Shown: positions 46,701 through 54,289 of the stretch, in pieces
Numbering within the stretch: position 1 is the stretch's first letter
Layout: every line of letters begins with the position of its first letter
Position numbers and translations under genes: made by a program
Assembly (NCBI GenBank): GCA_963573305.1
Contig: OY754337.1
Location: 50,357,164-50,421,163, forward strand
Direction of reading: 5' to 3'
From: Pyrrhosoma nymphula
Lineage: Eukaryota > Arthropoda > Insecta > Odonata > Coenagrionidae
Length of the DNA: 64,000 bases
Notes under the pieces: generated by a model
Told to the model about the DNA's origin: nothing
Databases searched by the model: none
Seen by the model: only the letters and a program-made list of their open reading frames with translations

Positions 46701-48529
46701 TGGTTAAGGCACACATGAGGTCTCAATATGAAAAGGCTCCACTGCAGATGGAATTCCGTTTGAATGTCATGCACATTCTTGATTTGACTGTAGAGAATGT
46801 TAACCAGTTAGAACCTTCCACATCTTCTGCACAACCAGTAAGATGTCAATGCTATTCCAAGGAAAATGATTGAAAAGAAAATGCCACTTGCAAAAAGTGT
46901 GAAAATAAGAGTTTGCAGGGAATACCGAATTACAATAATTTAAATTTATAAGAAAATCAGTGTCAATATATTTAATCCAACTGCCTATTATTCAAACATA
47001 TTTTTTATTGTTTTACAAAAACATCATTCGAGCAATTGATCACTAATTCAATTTCCTTTATTTAACAACCATTAAGGTTTTTTGAAAGAGATCAAATTTT
47101 GACCTCCCCATCGGGTCGAATTCGACCCATGTTGTGAGTTGAGTTACAAAATTTTATGTTGTGATTCCCCAGTTAATTTCCCTCCGGCGATGAACGACAA
47201 AAATCCTCTCCCCCAGCGCCTCCTACACAGCACTTGGAAATATGGTGCGGGCAGTCACAGGCGCACTGTGGGACACACGGCTCAGTCCAATGGTATGTGT
47301 TCTGAAGGAGATGCTGAGAGGGATCATACGAAAGATCCCTGCATGGGTTGTATCAAAGGATGATCTGCAAGAAAGCTTTCCCTTCTCTGTAAGGCCATTT
47401 GCAGAGTTGAGTATTTAATACCAATTTTGAGGATACCGGGACTAACTACGGTATTTACCTTTACAGAGTCGCCCACAAGTACACATGAGTGTGATATTCC
47501 ACAGAAAGTCGCCACAAAATCCACAGGGGAGAAGGATGCCTTGGTAGCTTTACTGGTTAAAGGAATCCATGCAAAATTGAAGGATCTGGGTTCAAATCCC
47601 AGTCAAGGCAAATGATTTTTCCTCTGTGGAATATTGCACTGTTGCATTTCAGCATTTAAGCATAATAATAGATCACAAACTGAGGATGTTCATAGATATA
47701 TATTTCGGTAACTTGCCACATGTCAAGTACAGCACCAAGTATATACATGAACAATGCTTCCCCTGGAAGTCACACTAGCAATGGTGCCAACCTGCATGTA
47801 TAGCACTCAGGGTTGCCGACCTAATTGCATTGCTACAACATGCACTTATGAGTATTTATTCATATTTCCCCCAATCACATGTTGCCTAATAGTTGGAGTC
47901 GCTGTAGAAGATGCTGACTCTTATGAAAAAGTTTTCAAGTATTGTTCTGAATGATATTTGGACTTAAAGCAATGGTAGTAGTCCTTTAGTTATACAGGAT
48001 TTGAAAGCCAAGATCATTTTGCTCTGGCACTTGTATACTGGAACAACAGCTTTTGAGAGGAATTAGATGCTCACATATCATAATTTGAGCAGAGTCCCAC
48101 AATGCCTTACTTTGGTGATCAAGCAATAGCACTGTTACAAGCAATAGCACAGGGTTACTGTAGGCTTTCGGTGGAGAGTTCATGAACCAAGTGTATTCCT
48201 CTATTCTTTTTTCAGGTGTCATGACTGCTAGGGGAATTCTGGAAAATCCTGCATTGTATGCTGGGTTTGCTAACACTCCAGTGGAATGTGTCCAGCGATG
48301 GTTTTCCTTGTGCCTCAGTTTAGGTTCATCATTTGCCTGCTTTCACCGTCATCTATCATTAATGACTGGCAGCTCAAGTGTTGGTGTTGGGAACATCAAT
48401 CCTGGAATCATTAAGAACCCTATGGATAGGCGATTTCTTAACTGCCTCACCACATATCCTGCTGTGATTGATTTTTTTAGCCAGGAAGACATTTTTGGGA
48501 AAGAGTTCCTACCATCGTTTAAAGCCTGA
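16685..48529 (+). CDS. DUS4L: tRNA-dihydrouridine synthase 4-like, seven-exon gene
   Basis: Seven exons join in phase to 326 codons plus a TGA stop. The product is an FMN-dependent enzyme expected to reduce uridine to dihydrouridine at positions 20a/20b of the tRNA D-loop. Motifs in order: CAPMVRYSK at residues 19-27 (FMN/substrate loop), FAANN in exon 3, DLNCGCPQRWA with catalytic Cys104 at 99-109, SVKIR at 143-147, TVHART at 171-176, ANGD at 202-205, and GVMTARG at 223-229. Length matches the DUS4L subfamily (about 320 residues) and no conserved block is missing. The start at 16685 is fixed by an in-frame TAA 54 nt upstream with no other in-frame ATG between, and the ATG is followed by G. 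Introns are 86, 6452, 4807, 4247, 5013 and 10259 bp. The long ones consist largely of transposable elements. The family call is established by motif order; the exon joins are inferred from reading frame and splice sites. Confidence 0.95.
16851..16972 (+). CDS. DUS4L: DUS4L exon 2
   Basis: Begins after the acceptor ccttccag and completes Lys27. Encodes LPFRMLVREY, then FTPMIMSDSF, then KARDNEF, all recognisable Dus4 segments. It ends in phase 1 at the donor gtaaaa (16973), which is weaker than the other donors. Open frame continues past the donor to 17053, but that extension does not match the family and would lose the exon 3 block. Confidence 0.93.
18060..18480 (-). mobile_element. LINE C-terminal tail in DUS4L intron 2
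   Basis: The minus strand reads like the post-reverse-transcriptase tail of a LINE (GRFLEEIW..., then RAEEGRMLGMMY), comparable to the tails at 9725-9915 and 50190-50560. Several frame breaks are present. Confidence 0.45.
19016..19491 (+). repeat. left long terminal inverted repeat
   Basis: Pairs with 21971-22457. Key shared words are ttacctgaccct, ggcccaaaaatcaac, aggtctgcagttcacctttt, gtgtgtggtgtcaatttaaa and tgtacacctaggaca. Confidence 0.85.
21971..22457 (-). repeat. right long terminal inverted repeat
   Basis: Inverse of 19016-19491 with scattered substitutions and a few indels (for example an extra gaccttt near 22137). Confidence 0.85.
22458..23424. other. DUS4L intron 2, 3' part
   Basis: CpG-poor AT-rich intron sequence leading to the exon 3 acceptor. 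No element recognised. Confidence 0.4.
23425..23500 (+). CDS. DUS4L: DUS4L exon 3
   Basis: A 76 nt exon encoding GDRPLIVQFAANNVEDFLKA and the following AELVAP. PLIVQFAAN is a hallmark of eukaryotic Dus4-type enzymes. The acceptor is gttatgcag and the donor is gtaagt. The exon is entered in phase 1 and left in phase 2, and both neighbours fit. Confidence 0.93.
24150..24262 (+). repeat. hammerhead-like structured repeat
   Basis: Order of parts: arm ttttattgtac, core ttgatgatgc...gggtgaaaccagttg, a strong stem ttccataat/attgtggaa, and the closing arm gtacaaaatt. The CTGATGA core has one change (TTGATGA). The layout is the same as at 27210-27358, but the sequence belongs to a different family. 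Confidence 0.4.
24735..24985. repeat. AGTTAAC-rich dispersed repeat, intron 3 copy
   Basis: Runs from catagttgggaaagtcacc through repeated taaagttaaag/gtaactggttaaag words to gcaattgggatcaaattaat. It is the reverse complement of 55740-56125, including the outermost gttgggaaagt. Confidence 0.7.
25325..25460 (+). mobile_element. RTE-type LINE C-terminal fragment
   Basis: The + strand reads TRRDRVRKTTIRAQYQQDPI and then MERKTLRCYGHVVRMNEERK. This is the typical C-terminal tail of RTE/BovB-like reverse transcriptases (LRWFGHVxRM motif). It abuts the minus-strand RTE below in inverted orientation. Confidence 0.65.
25613..26136. repeat. 262 bp direct tandem duplication
   Basis: 25613-25874 is repeated at 25875-26136 with no difference that I can see by eye. 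It starts with aggccatcaacgcctgcagc in both units. It lies within the RTE reverse-transcriptase coding segment and disrupts it. Confidence 0.92.
27197..27371 (-). mobile_element. short hammerhead-like retroelement with 13 bp target duplication
   Basis: The insert 27210-27358 is flanked by atgtgatattcat (27197-27209 and 27359-27371). The minus strand reads cataataagaactaagacga, ttttcctgatgatgatgc, agtgcatcgaaaccc, aggtcgatt, then atctgtggaaaattgc and atcgtagttcttattatg. It therefore has outer complementary arms of about 30 nt, and a core CTGATGA-(GATGC/GCATC stem)-GAAAC. That order matches the hammerhead ribozyme core known in Penelope-like and retrozyme elements. The cleavage-site UH cannot be placed with confidence. 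Confidence 0.6.
28308..28487 (+). CDS. DUS4L: DUS4L exon 4 (catalytic cysteine)
   Basis: Encodes residues 93-152, including GVDLNCGCPQRWALKEGYG with the catalytic Cys104, and ends in SVKIRLLDNL. The acceptor is atgtttcag and the donor is gtaatt. This exon carries the proton-donor cysteine that defines the Dus family. It is intact, which argues that the locus is functional. Confidence 0.95.
28695..28920 (-). mobile_element. LINE 3' fragment in intron 4
   Basis: The minus strand starts with the decayed tip (ctacatctgcatattaccct, gtgagcgtgtggcagggg), followed by sequence shared with 61005-61200, including agtgtcttgctctg. No coding part remains. Confidence 0.5.
28921..29880. other. DUS4L intron 4, unassigned
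   Basis: A block at 28978-29100 (taagaccgtctatctttgag ... acttgagtataagtcaacg) is internally inverted in character and looks like a decayed DNA-element end. Nothing else is recognised. Confidence 0.25.
29880..32440 (+). mobile_element. R2/R4-like LINE, reverse transcriptase, inactive
   Basis: The + strand encodes, in broken frames, HLSWLNGQIDKILIEKSDLW (about 29985), then KQGITGCKDNLLIDGC (30905), VDYKTAFKTTAHGLLIDVLD (31000), FFQGDSLSPLLLCIFLVPL (31190), GMEFGLEVC, SSKNKVLAMNMFTVPTLLY (31680), GLLHLECLHNRVVLGAACRV (31880), and STGLKSNTKGLVLVCQNGVI with CRACQAQ (32250-32390). This is the order of the R2/R4/NeSL-type group, which carries a restriction-like endonuclease at the C-terminus. That C-terminus is missing here. 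The YxDD region is destroyed by a 66 bp tandem duplication, and many stops are present. It is sense-oriented in intron 4. Confidence 0.75.
31266..31397. repeat. 66 bp tandem duplication
   Basis: 31266-31331 and 31332-31397 both begin gtagaggat.catgtgc and contain taaggtcac. They differ at several positions. The repeat falls exactly where the reverse-transcriptase YxDD box should lie. Confidence 0.8.
32735..32837 (+). CDS. DUS4L: DUS4L exon 5
   Basis: Encodes ETLSLCQSLEAAGVSFLTVH followed by ARTPVQRRQPPNYE. The TVHART motif is the Dus signature placed after the KIR lysine. The acceptor follows a long T tract (tttttttttcag) and the donor is gtagga. It ends exactly on a codon boundary. Confidence 0.94.
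33190..33500 (+). mobile_element. LINE C-terminal fragment in intron 5
   Basis: The + strand encodes VVELYGAETWTLRKANESRL followed by EFEMWVWKRI and NDEVFDMVSEERKLL. This is the conserved tail after the reverse transcriptase in several LINE groups, also seen at 50190-50560. Confidence 0.65.
33501..34386. other. DUS4L intron 5, unassigned
   Basis: AT-rich, CpG-poor sequence with no recognisable element. It may continue the decayed LINE 3' UTR of 33190-33500. Confidence 0.3.
34955..35330. repeat. three ~125-135 bp degenerate tandem repeats inside hAT
   Basis: Units start near 34955, 35085 and 35226. Each contains (a/t)ggataaa.taa.t.aatatgactag..cacat, then caataatta.ac, then tctatcgta.ata. 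They lie between the left subterminal region and the transposase stop. Confidence 0.7.
35349..36220 (-). pseudogene. hAT transposase, C-terminal part
   Basis: Open from about 36220 to the stop at 35349, roughly 290 codons. In order: LIDKDFPVLSGEEWKV, TMISGERYLTASMVIPIVNG, TFLDPRFKHIAF (the DPRFK motif of the RNase H-like fold), NPLTWWKNNTFNYPNLSALV (the hAT dimerisation start), and AIASSVTCERLFLKAG with RLGDDKLNAILFLN. ASSVxxERLFS is the hallmark of the hAT C-terminal dimerisation domain, although here Ser follows as Lys. No BED zinc finger is seen upstream and a stop lies at about 36221, so the copy is probably N-terminally deleted. Confidence 0.85.
37320..37850. other. DUS4L intron 5, 3' part
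   Basis: Short CpG-poor intron segment after the hAT element, leading to the exon 6 acceptor. No element recognised. Confidence 0.4.
37851..37956 (+). CDS. DUS4L: DUS4L exon 6
   Basis: Encodes ALQFLCSSLNIPVVANGDLH and then SLQTAKEIASDTGCK. The IPVVANGD strand/loop binds the FMN phosphate in the family. The acceptor is ttatttcag and the donor is gtgtgt (37957). Alignment with exon 5 leaves no missing residues. Confidence 0.94.
38395..39300 (+). mobile_element. second R2/R4-like LINE copy with C-terminal nuclease
   Basis: Collinear with 31680-32400 of the intron 4 copy: VPTLLYTFRFMK, GGRGLLNLEYLHNSVVLGTA, then CRACRA..HLLSGC (CCHC zinc). It extends further to KPDIILLDHLTRSMLMIEFL (about 39140-39200), the PD-(D/E)xK-like restriction endonuclease segment found at the C-terminus of R2/R4/NeSL elements. 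A segment between is deleted (the first copy's STGLKS block is reduced). It is sense-oriented in intron 6. Confidence 0.7.
39664..40521. mobile_element. hAT-like element with its own promoter
   Basis: Ends are caggggtgccgac and its inverse ggcacccctt. The neighbours share gtatat (gtatatat before, gtatatgc after), a likely decayed 8 bp duplication. The interior has no intact transposase, but keeps a TATA/initiator promoter at 40099-40136 and a short ATG exon. The right side has a gggggg run and tcccccac, typical of G-rich hAT subterminal regions. Confidence 0.55.
40099..40136 (+). promoter_or_regulatory. TATA box and initiator of transposon promoter
   Basis: TATATAAAA at 40099-40107 and TCAGTC at 40131-40136, spaced so the initiator A (40133) is about 30 nt from the TATA. 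An ATG follows at 40159 (frame MDTCYWSSIDYFFVK) with a GTAAGC donor at about 40206. This is the classic arthropod core-promoter arrangement. It most likely drove a transposase transcript. Confidence 0.5.
40536..42225. mobile_element. pogo/Tc1-like element, TA target duplication
   Basis: Inverted ends are cagtcaaacctctttgaaac (40536) and its partner reading cagtcaaacctctttagaat from the right (42225 inwards). TA dinucleotides flank both. The sub-terminal words tctatagaagacaag and tataaaacga on the right resemble the familiar pogo/Tigger-type ends. I find no transposase motif in the 1.69 kb. A small minus-strand frame (41380-41177, GIRCKECFRSKMEESG) is not recognised. Located in intron 6. Confidence 0.75.
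42590..42695 (+). repeat. direct repeat, left copy
   Basis: Reads gacgaaaatcctctccgcca, gcgcctcctac, ggaaacatggtgtgggcagt and gcactgtgggacacacggc. It matches 47180-47285 in the same orientation at roughly 80 percent by eye. The two bracket the gypsy and piggyBac fragments. Confidence 0.65.
44656..45480 (-). pseudogene. gypsy reverse transcriptase with altered YxDD box
   Basis: Shows SPCFLVPKHDG, the VVDLRKLN motif, MTRDLHSAYYQIPLA, FKRVTFGL and the catalytic box, which reads YLNDVVIYS instead of YLDD. The first catalytic aspartate is asparagine. A frame shift near 45110 separates the N-terminal third. Both features point to loss of polymerase activity. Confidence 0.85.
45495..45850. repeat. 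GC-rich inverted/tandem repeat block inside gypsy pol
   Basis: About 350 bp unlike its surroundings. It has repeated ggtatggagg/cctcc words (gaggtatggaggagtggcct; gaggtatggaggagggtcac) and local palindromes such as gagggtgtcctccctc. It separates the protease remnant from the reverse transcriptase. It may be an insertion or an expanded spacer. Confidence 0.55.
46100..47135 (+). mobile_element. piggyBac-like transposase fragment and end
   Basis: The + strand has SIPTKYVMELTKVIYGTN, then after a frame shift TMDNWFSSIELSDRF with the catalytic aspartate of the TMDNWF box, LTMVGTMYLE and EIPKAYMC. The DDE-C-terminal part reads YNDNLGGINVFH. At 46850-46910 it has a Cys-rich tail, RCQCYSKEND..TCKKCENK, as in piggyBac cross-brace fingers. 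The end may be near 47135, where gggtcgaattcgaccc forms a perfect palindrome. Several stops are present. Located in intron 6. Confidence 0.75.
47180..47285 (+). repeat. direct repeat, right copy
   Basis: Partner of 42590-42695 (see there). Shared words are aaaatcctctcc, cagcgcctcctac and gcactgtgggacacacggc. Confidence 0.65.
47538..47609 (+). repeat. tRNA-derived SINE head
   Basis: Begins gccttggtagctttactgg (A box), contains ggatctgggttcaaatccc (B box and a perfect CTGGG/CCCAG T-arm), and closes with tcaaggc, pairing with gccttgg. The anticodon arm does not fold, so this is a SINE/pseudo-tRNA and not a working tRNA. Confidence 0.6.
48216..48529 (+). CDS. DUS4L: DUS4L exon 7 (terminal)
   Basis: Begins with the second and third bases of Gly223, then VMTARGILENPALYAGF, and encodes the C-terminal helical domain (WFSLCLSLGSSFACFHRHL and NCLTTYPAVIDFF). 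It stops with TGA at 48527. The acceptor is ttttttcag. It lies 10.3 kb from exon 6 across the largest intron of the gene. Confidence 0.94.
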
Positions 48530-50189
48530 CATTAATGTATGGGCATGAATTTCTTGTTCAATCAGTGGTTGACATTGAAGATAGTTTTGGTATCTGGTGA
48601 TGCTCAAGTGAATACATGAACTCTGATCTCCAAAAATTTCACACCAACCCTAATCAAAACTCTTTACCAAAGTGGTAACTATTAATTACAGGAGGACTAA
48701 TACCACGAGTTCTAATTTTAGGTATAAATCATAACATATATATGTGTATTGGAGCAAAAGACTCTCAGTGAAAATTATTTTTGTTGGTGAGAAATGTTGG
48801 ATGATTTTGATACTGGAGTGGCTCTTTTTAATATGGCCTGCTGATTGTCAATTGTTTCAAAGTATTGTGTGAGATCCTATCCAAGTTGAAGGATTATTTT
48901 TATGGAGCTCTTACTTTATTTAGTATTTCACCTCAACCAAAATTTTATGAAAACAAATGGTGAAATTTAACGTCCATTCTTCAATCCCTAATAAGCCTGT
49001 TCCTCCATGTCTGGATATGATCGAAGTTTCAAGTAAAGTTATTATTATCTGGAAGAACCTTCTGGGAAGATCTGGGACTAAAGCCATAACTATGGTCTTT
49101 ACCTACCATTGTGCAGCCAGCCCTAAGTCATTGCTTTTCAATTGGGGCAGTGTTGCCTGATTGAGGCAATTTGGGAATTTAGTGTAAGTCTTCTCAACAT
49201 GTATAGGTAAACACAGAAATAATTCTTTTATTTCCTTTTCAACATTATCTGAAATAGTGTAAACTCTGGCATGACAACGCACTAGATGCAGCAGTTATCA
49301 AACGTGGCTTAAGTATTTCACAGCAATAATAAATGCATTCACTTGAGCAATAATGCCTGTGATGAAAGCTCAGTGCATGTTTATACAACTGTGCATATAT
49401 GTAAATACATATATTGAAAACATTTGTTACCATAAAGTTTATGCTCAACTGGTTTGTGCATTTATGCTTTTAAAAATCTTGATGACGTAAATCACATTTT
49501 ACCATGAGTATTATGTGTGAAATAAAGTATTTTATTTGTAAATTTGTATTTTTCTATTATGGGTGTGGGTAAGGAGAAGGATGCTATTATGTAATTGGTT
49601 TGATAGAAAGGAAATGGATCCTTGAAGTATGGCATAAGTGATAGGTGTGGGAAAACAGATTGGTGTGATGGAGAAAAGGAAAGTTTAATTTTTGGGTCAC
49701 ACACTTAGAAAAAACAGGTTGCTTTGAGTAATATTAGATGGAAAATTGTTAGAAAAAGAAGGACAAGGATGAACTCGGAGTCAATAGGAATTTACATGAC
49801 ATCCAAGAAAGGATAGGGGAGGAGTCGTTCTGTGTATGATTTAATGAGAATGTGTAAAGAATGCCTTTAACTGCATTTTTAGATTTAAAACTGAATTACA
49901 AGTCCATTGGTAATGAAGTAGTTAAGACCTGAATTTTACTTCATGTAACCCACAATTCTTAATATGTGCTCCATTTATTCACTCTGGTAAGATTTTTATT
50001 GCATGGCTTCAGATTTATTCTATGCATCAGAGATGTGCAGCCTAACTCCACCTTCATTTATTTATTTATTCAGGTAATTTACTGATTAAGGTAGGTCCAA
50101 TGGAAGTGAGTAAAAATCCTCTAGATTTTTACAAGTGGATAGTCCTTTCTCCTTACACACTTCTTACTTCATCTCAGTGTATTTCCCAC
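48530..50189. other. DUS4L 3' UTR and 3' flank
   Basis: AT-rich and CpG-poor. The first part should be the DUS4L 3' UTR. 49560-49880 has a purine-rich + strand region that may be an eroded LINE tail (reading ..RKRRTRMNS..). No gene. Confidence 0.35.
49328..49333 (+). terminator. candidate DUS4L polyadenylation signal
   Basis: First canonical AATAAA after the DUS4L stop codon, about 800 nt downstream, followed by a TG-rich stretch (tgcctgtgatg). A second AATAAA lies at 49521. Both positions are inferred only from the hexamer. Confidence 0.25.
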
Positions 50190-50560
50190 CTTTTTTCATC
50201 CAATTCATAAAGCCTTTCTTCCCCTTCCCCACTTACTCAATATCCTCCCCTCTGTCACAGACTTCAGCATCCCTTCACCTCTCATTACCCCTTCCAACCA
50301 CCTACTGCACCTCCTCCAGAAGTTTCCTCTCCTAACCCACCATACCAAAAACTTTTTGTCTTCCTTTCCATCCACCATACTTTTCCATTCTCCTTGATGC
50401 CCACATCTCAAACGCCTGCATTCTATTCCCATCCTCATTTCTCAGAGTCCACATTTCTGCACCGTACAACACTAGACTGCATATTAAACTTTTCACCAGC
50501 CTTTTCTTTACATCCACTTACAAGCTCACTCTTGAAATGGTTACCATTCATCAGCATCAA
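50190..50560 (-). mobile_element. LINE C-terminal fragment
   Basis: The minus strand reads KKRLVKSLICSLVLYGAEMW, TLRNEDGNRMQAFEMWASRR and then MLKSVTEGRI. Same group as 33190-33500 and 61200-61520. Frame breaks near 50330. Confidence 0.65.
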
Positions 50561-50624
50561 TAAAAATGGAAAACCTGACAAATTTCCAGGTGTGTCTCTA
50601 GGAATATGCTTATACATTTGTACT

Positions 50625-50898
50625 CAAGGGCGGTCTCAGCTTTAATTTATGGGGGGGGGGGTCATCATCATGGGTTCCAAGTTTTAAAATTTACTGTCGA
50701 GGCCAATACCAAGTAGGAGGCGACATGATTGTTTGAGCAATAAAAATGGCAATTTCTTCTAGATATCAAGTAAAAATACTTAGGTGAAATTAAAATACTT
50801 AGGTGTATTTTCATTCTTTGCTCATTATAGGTCATATATATTCAAGATTTTGGGGGGGGGGGGGTCATCAGCCCTTGATCCCCCTGGGACCTCCCTTG
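50625..50898. mobile_element. hAT MITE, perfect 8 bp target duplication
   Basis: 274 bp with ends CAAGGGCGGTCTCAG and (inverted) CAAGGGAGGTCCCAG, flanked on both sides by tttgtact (50617-50624, 50899-50906). Both subterminal regions have G runs (10 and 12-13 bases). No coding capacity. Confidence 0.85.
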
Positions 50899-51283
50899 TT
50901 TGTACTCAGCATTCTGAAAACGTATCCACTCAAGTATAAATGTGTGTAAGCATAGATACTACTCCCTAACTTATGTGCCATAGGTCTTGTCGTATTACAC
51001 ATTTTTTCTCATATAAAATCTCTCATACATATATACATTAGGAAGTGTGTGGATTGCCACCTACCTAATTAAAAAAAATGGTGCTTTGTTAATTGGAAAA
51101 ATGTGTAGTGGATTCACCACTTGATCCTGTACAAGTTAAGCACGCCCCTTACCCATTGTCCTTTTCCTTTAGAACAGGAAGGCTAACCAACCTGATATGT
51201 ATTGTGTACTAGAGGACTCCATGGGCCTATTTTTCTTGGCCTGGCCCACCAGCCCTCAAGCCGGGGCCAACCTGTGCCTTGTG

Positions 51284-53520
51284 CAGGGCCGTCCTTAGGG
51301 ATCAAGGGGCCCTGTGCAAACAAAATTTAGTGGCCTCCTAATTTCGCTTTCTATTGTTGGTATGGTACAATTTTTAAAAACATATTTCAAAGAAAGAAGG
51401 AAATGATCCGACAAACTGCCTCATGATTTCAAGAAACTTACGTGTATATTCACCTTGTTTAATGAGGTAAGCCAACTGAAATTCGTGTAGGTACCTACAT
51501 TTTTATGACTTATGTGACATTTTAACATTAAAAAGTAATGAAAAACAATCTTTTGACATCAAGATAACCGTGATGACAATTCACATATATAATTACAAAG
51601 ATGAATGAGTGGTACACATTATGAAAATTCTACTTTTCTGGCTTTCATTTAATCTCTTATGCCATTTAAGTCTATAAGTTATCAGCTAAATTTTTAAGTA
51701 CATAGATGGATGAACTGGATACGTGACTTTCTAAGTGATCGCAAGCAAAAAGTAGTTATTGACGGTATTAGCTCTGATATGGTAAGAGTGACATCCGGCG
51801 TCCCACAAGGAAGATCACTCCTCTTGTATTAATATTTTATATTTGAGTGACCTTAGTTCTCGAGTTAGCAGTAACCTTAGATTATTTGTAGATGATGCGG
51901 TCATCTACTGCAAAATCGGCAAAGATGCAGACTTAGAAGTTCTATCATCGGACCTAATTAACGTGACCTTGTGGTGCCAGGAGTGGGGGCTTGAACTAAA
52001 TCTTAGTAAATGCACAGCAGTACACTTCTTGCGGAAGTCAACGCACCAACGCCATGTCTACACTGTGGGTGGAGTAAACATAAAGTCGTCAGATGAAGTA
52101 AAATATCTGGGAATTATTTAACTTCAAACCTATCGTGGAGAATGCACATATTAAAAATTTGCGGCACAGCCTTAAAGAGACTAGGATTTTTCAATCATAT
52201 AGTAGGAAGGTCCTCTGATGAAAAAGTGAAAGAGAGGTGCTACTTCGCTCTGGTCAGGCCACGCCACGAGCATTTGGGATCCTGGACAGAAACATCTGAT
52301 TCGAAAAGTAAGTAAAATACAAAGGAAAGCTGTTCGCTTTGTTAAAAACTACTAAATGCAAACAAAAAGTGTTTAGCTGCTTTTAGAGGGATTAGGTTGT
52401 TAACCACTAGAGACTCAGAGGCTACACGCCAGGCTTAGATTGCATGAGAAATTCAGAACGGGTGTCTTTCAGTGTGACACAGAATATCATTTTATCACCA
52501 CACTACATCTCTAGGTTGGACAAGAAAGAAGTAAAAGAGAGATACATTGCCGAACAGATAAGTACAAAAATACTTTCATCCCACGCACAATAAATGACCA
52601 TAATAAAAATTGAGATCCACTGAAAACACTGCCGAAATACACTTCACCTTTTCACCCACCTATATCATTCTCCTTTGCATCTTTACGCGACTGGTGTCCT
52701 AACACCCCCTGCCACACGCCCATGCAGTGGCTGGCAGGGTATTATGTAGGTGATAGGTGTAGATGATTGCATGATCTTTTAGGTGGTCTTGGGACATAGT
52801 ACAATCTTGGGACATGGGATCTCAAATTTGTCTTTATTAATTTTAAAGTTGAGAAGCTTCCTTCTGCACTTGCAACACTTACGGGAATCATTAAAATGAT
52901 TCGCAATGCTATGCAAGTACTACGTAAAAATCCTTTTTTTCAGGCCCATGTTAAAGCTTCACATATAGATTTCTCTTCTGGCTGATAGTTTTTCTGAAAC
53001 AATGCATTTCAATATATGTATTTGACTTAGCAAATAGCTCCTTCCCATCAATGTCTCTAGAATCCCTGAAGGTTAATATTTTCTCAAAAGTTTTCAGTTA
53101 CTCAACAATTCATTATCATTTCAAGATTTCAGTTTTTTTATTTCAAACAAAAATTAGGTTGGTCTACAAGTGGATAAAAGAACTTAAATTAAAGTTATCT
53201 TTTGATGACATTTTTTTGCGCCATCATGACTTTTCATAGACTTTCCTTTTTCTGGCATACCTAACTTTTGTGAAATCTGTAGTGGTATGCAATATGCTTC
53301 TATGTTACGTTTCCCATTAAAAACTTAAAAAGTGCCTAGTCCCATTCAGTAAGTTGGGCCCACAAGCACGGAACCACTCCAGTTGGCTTCTTTTAGACAG
53401 TGCGGGAAATGGGTGCCGGATTTCCCGCACCTACTGAAAAAGGCAAGCCCTGGTGGGGCCCCCCAAAGGCGTGGGGCCCAGTGCAGCGGAACCTGTCGCA
53501 CTACCCTAGGGACGGCACTG
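51284..53520. mobile_element. hAT element carrying a nested LINE, perfect 8 bp target duplication
   Basis: Ends are CAGGGCCGTCCTTAGG at 51284 and, inverted from the right, CAGTGCCGTCCCTAGG ending at 53520. The flanks are gccttgtg on both sides (51276-51283, 53521-53528). The 2237 bp include a family-2 LINE fragment of about 1.07 kb, so the hAT itself is a non-autonomous element of about 1.15 kb. ggggccc boxes lie just inside both ends. Confidence 0.88.
51700..52770 (+). mobile_element. family-2 LINE fragment nested in hAT
   Basis: The + strand reads RKQKVVIDGISSD, VTSGVPQG (reverse-transcriptase motif B), LRLFVDDAVIYCKIG (motif C, the FxDD box intact), WCQEWGLELNLSKCTAVHF and DEVKYLGI. After several frame breaks a tail homologous to 57480-57870 follows, then ggtgtcctaacaccccctg with the tip hairpin. 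The tail reads gtaggtgataggtgtagatg. Confidence 0.8.
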
Positions 53521-53619
53521 GCCTTGTGGGGATATGCATGATCAGCCTGCCCGCCTGTATGAGCATTTGCAATTGTGGAGAAAAAAGATTATGTCTATAT
53601 GTTATGACTTGGTAATCAG

Positions 53620-53690
53620 CTACACCACCAAGCCATCTTAATTCATGACCAATTTCAGCAGGGGTTTATAAGAACAAGGAAAACTTACCA
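53620..53690 (-). repeat. SINE 5' head remnant
   Basis: The minus strand aligns with the SINE copy at 53960-54125: shared cttaattcatgaccaatttc and agcaggggtttata, and an A-box-like gtggtgtagctg. Confidence 0.5.
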
Positions 53691-53959
53691 CTAGCAAATT
53701 TACTCATTACATGGGATAGTCTACTTGCTGCAATATTTCAGCCTCTTTAGCAGTGAAGCAGCTGCCTCGTAGTTAGCAAAATCTGAAATTAGTAAAGCCA
53801 GACCTGCAGCCCACCTTGCAACCTTGGAATGTCAAGATTCCTGTCTGTGGCCTGGCCTGCTCAGCCCATACAACCCTATAGTGTGAAGGCTGGTGACCTT
53901 GAGTTGTGTTAAGCCAGCTATGCCCCATATCCCCTCTGCAATTCATCTAGTGATTACTA

Positions 53960-54125
53960 TTAAAAAATTGCAGGTGAATCTAAAGATGGTGAAATTCATC
54001 ATGAAAAAATAATTTGATTTATTCGGGATTCAAACCCGGATCTCCCAATTGCCAGTTAGGTGTGTTAGCCAGCTACACCACCAAGCTATCTTAATTCATG
54101 ACCAATTTCAGCAGGGGTTTATACG
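53960..54125 (-). repeat. tRNA-derived SINE
   Basis: Minus strand: ttggtggtgtagctggctaa (A box), ctggcaattgggagatccgg and ggtttgaatcccg (B box), followed by the SINE body gatgaatttcaccatctt. A pol III promoter layout is seen directly. Confidence 0.7.
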
Positions 54126-54289
54126 ATCAAGTTGTCCCCAGTCTACATTGTAGCACAGGAAACGTTGTTGTGCATGATATGCCACGGTTGTCGAGGATAA
54201 ACCGAACATTGTCGCTTATACACAATATACAACACACGAATACACACAATACAATCACACATACGAACTTTTGACAATTCTCCAATCAT

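Noticed and set aside
47538..47609. Functional tRNA gene
   Set aside because: The acceptor and T arms pair but the anticodon arm does not. A and B boxes followed by a shared body indicate a SINE.
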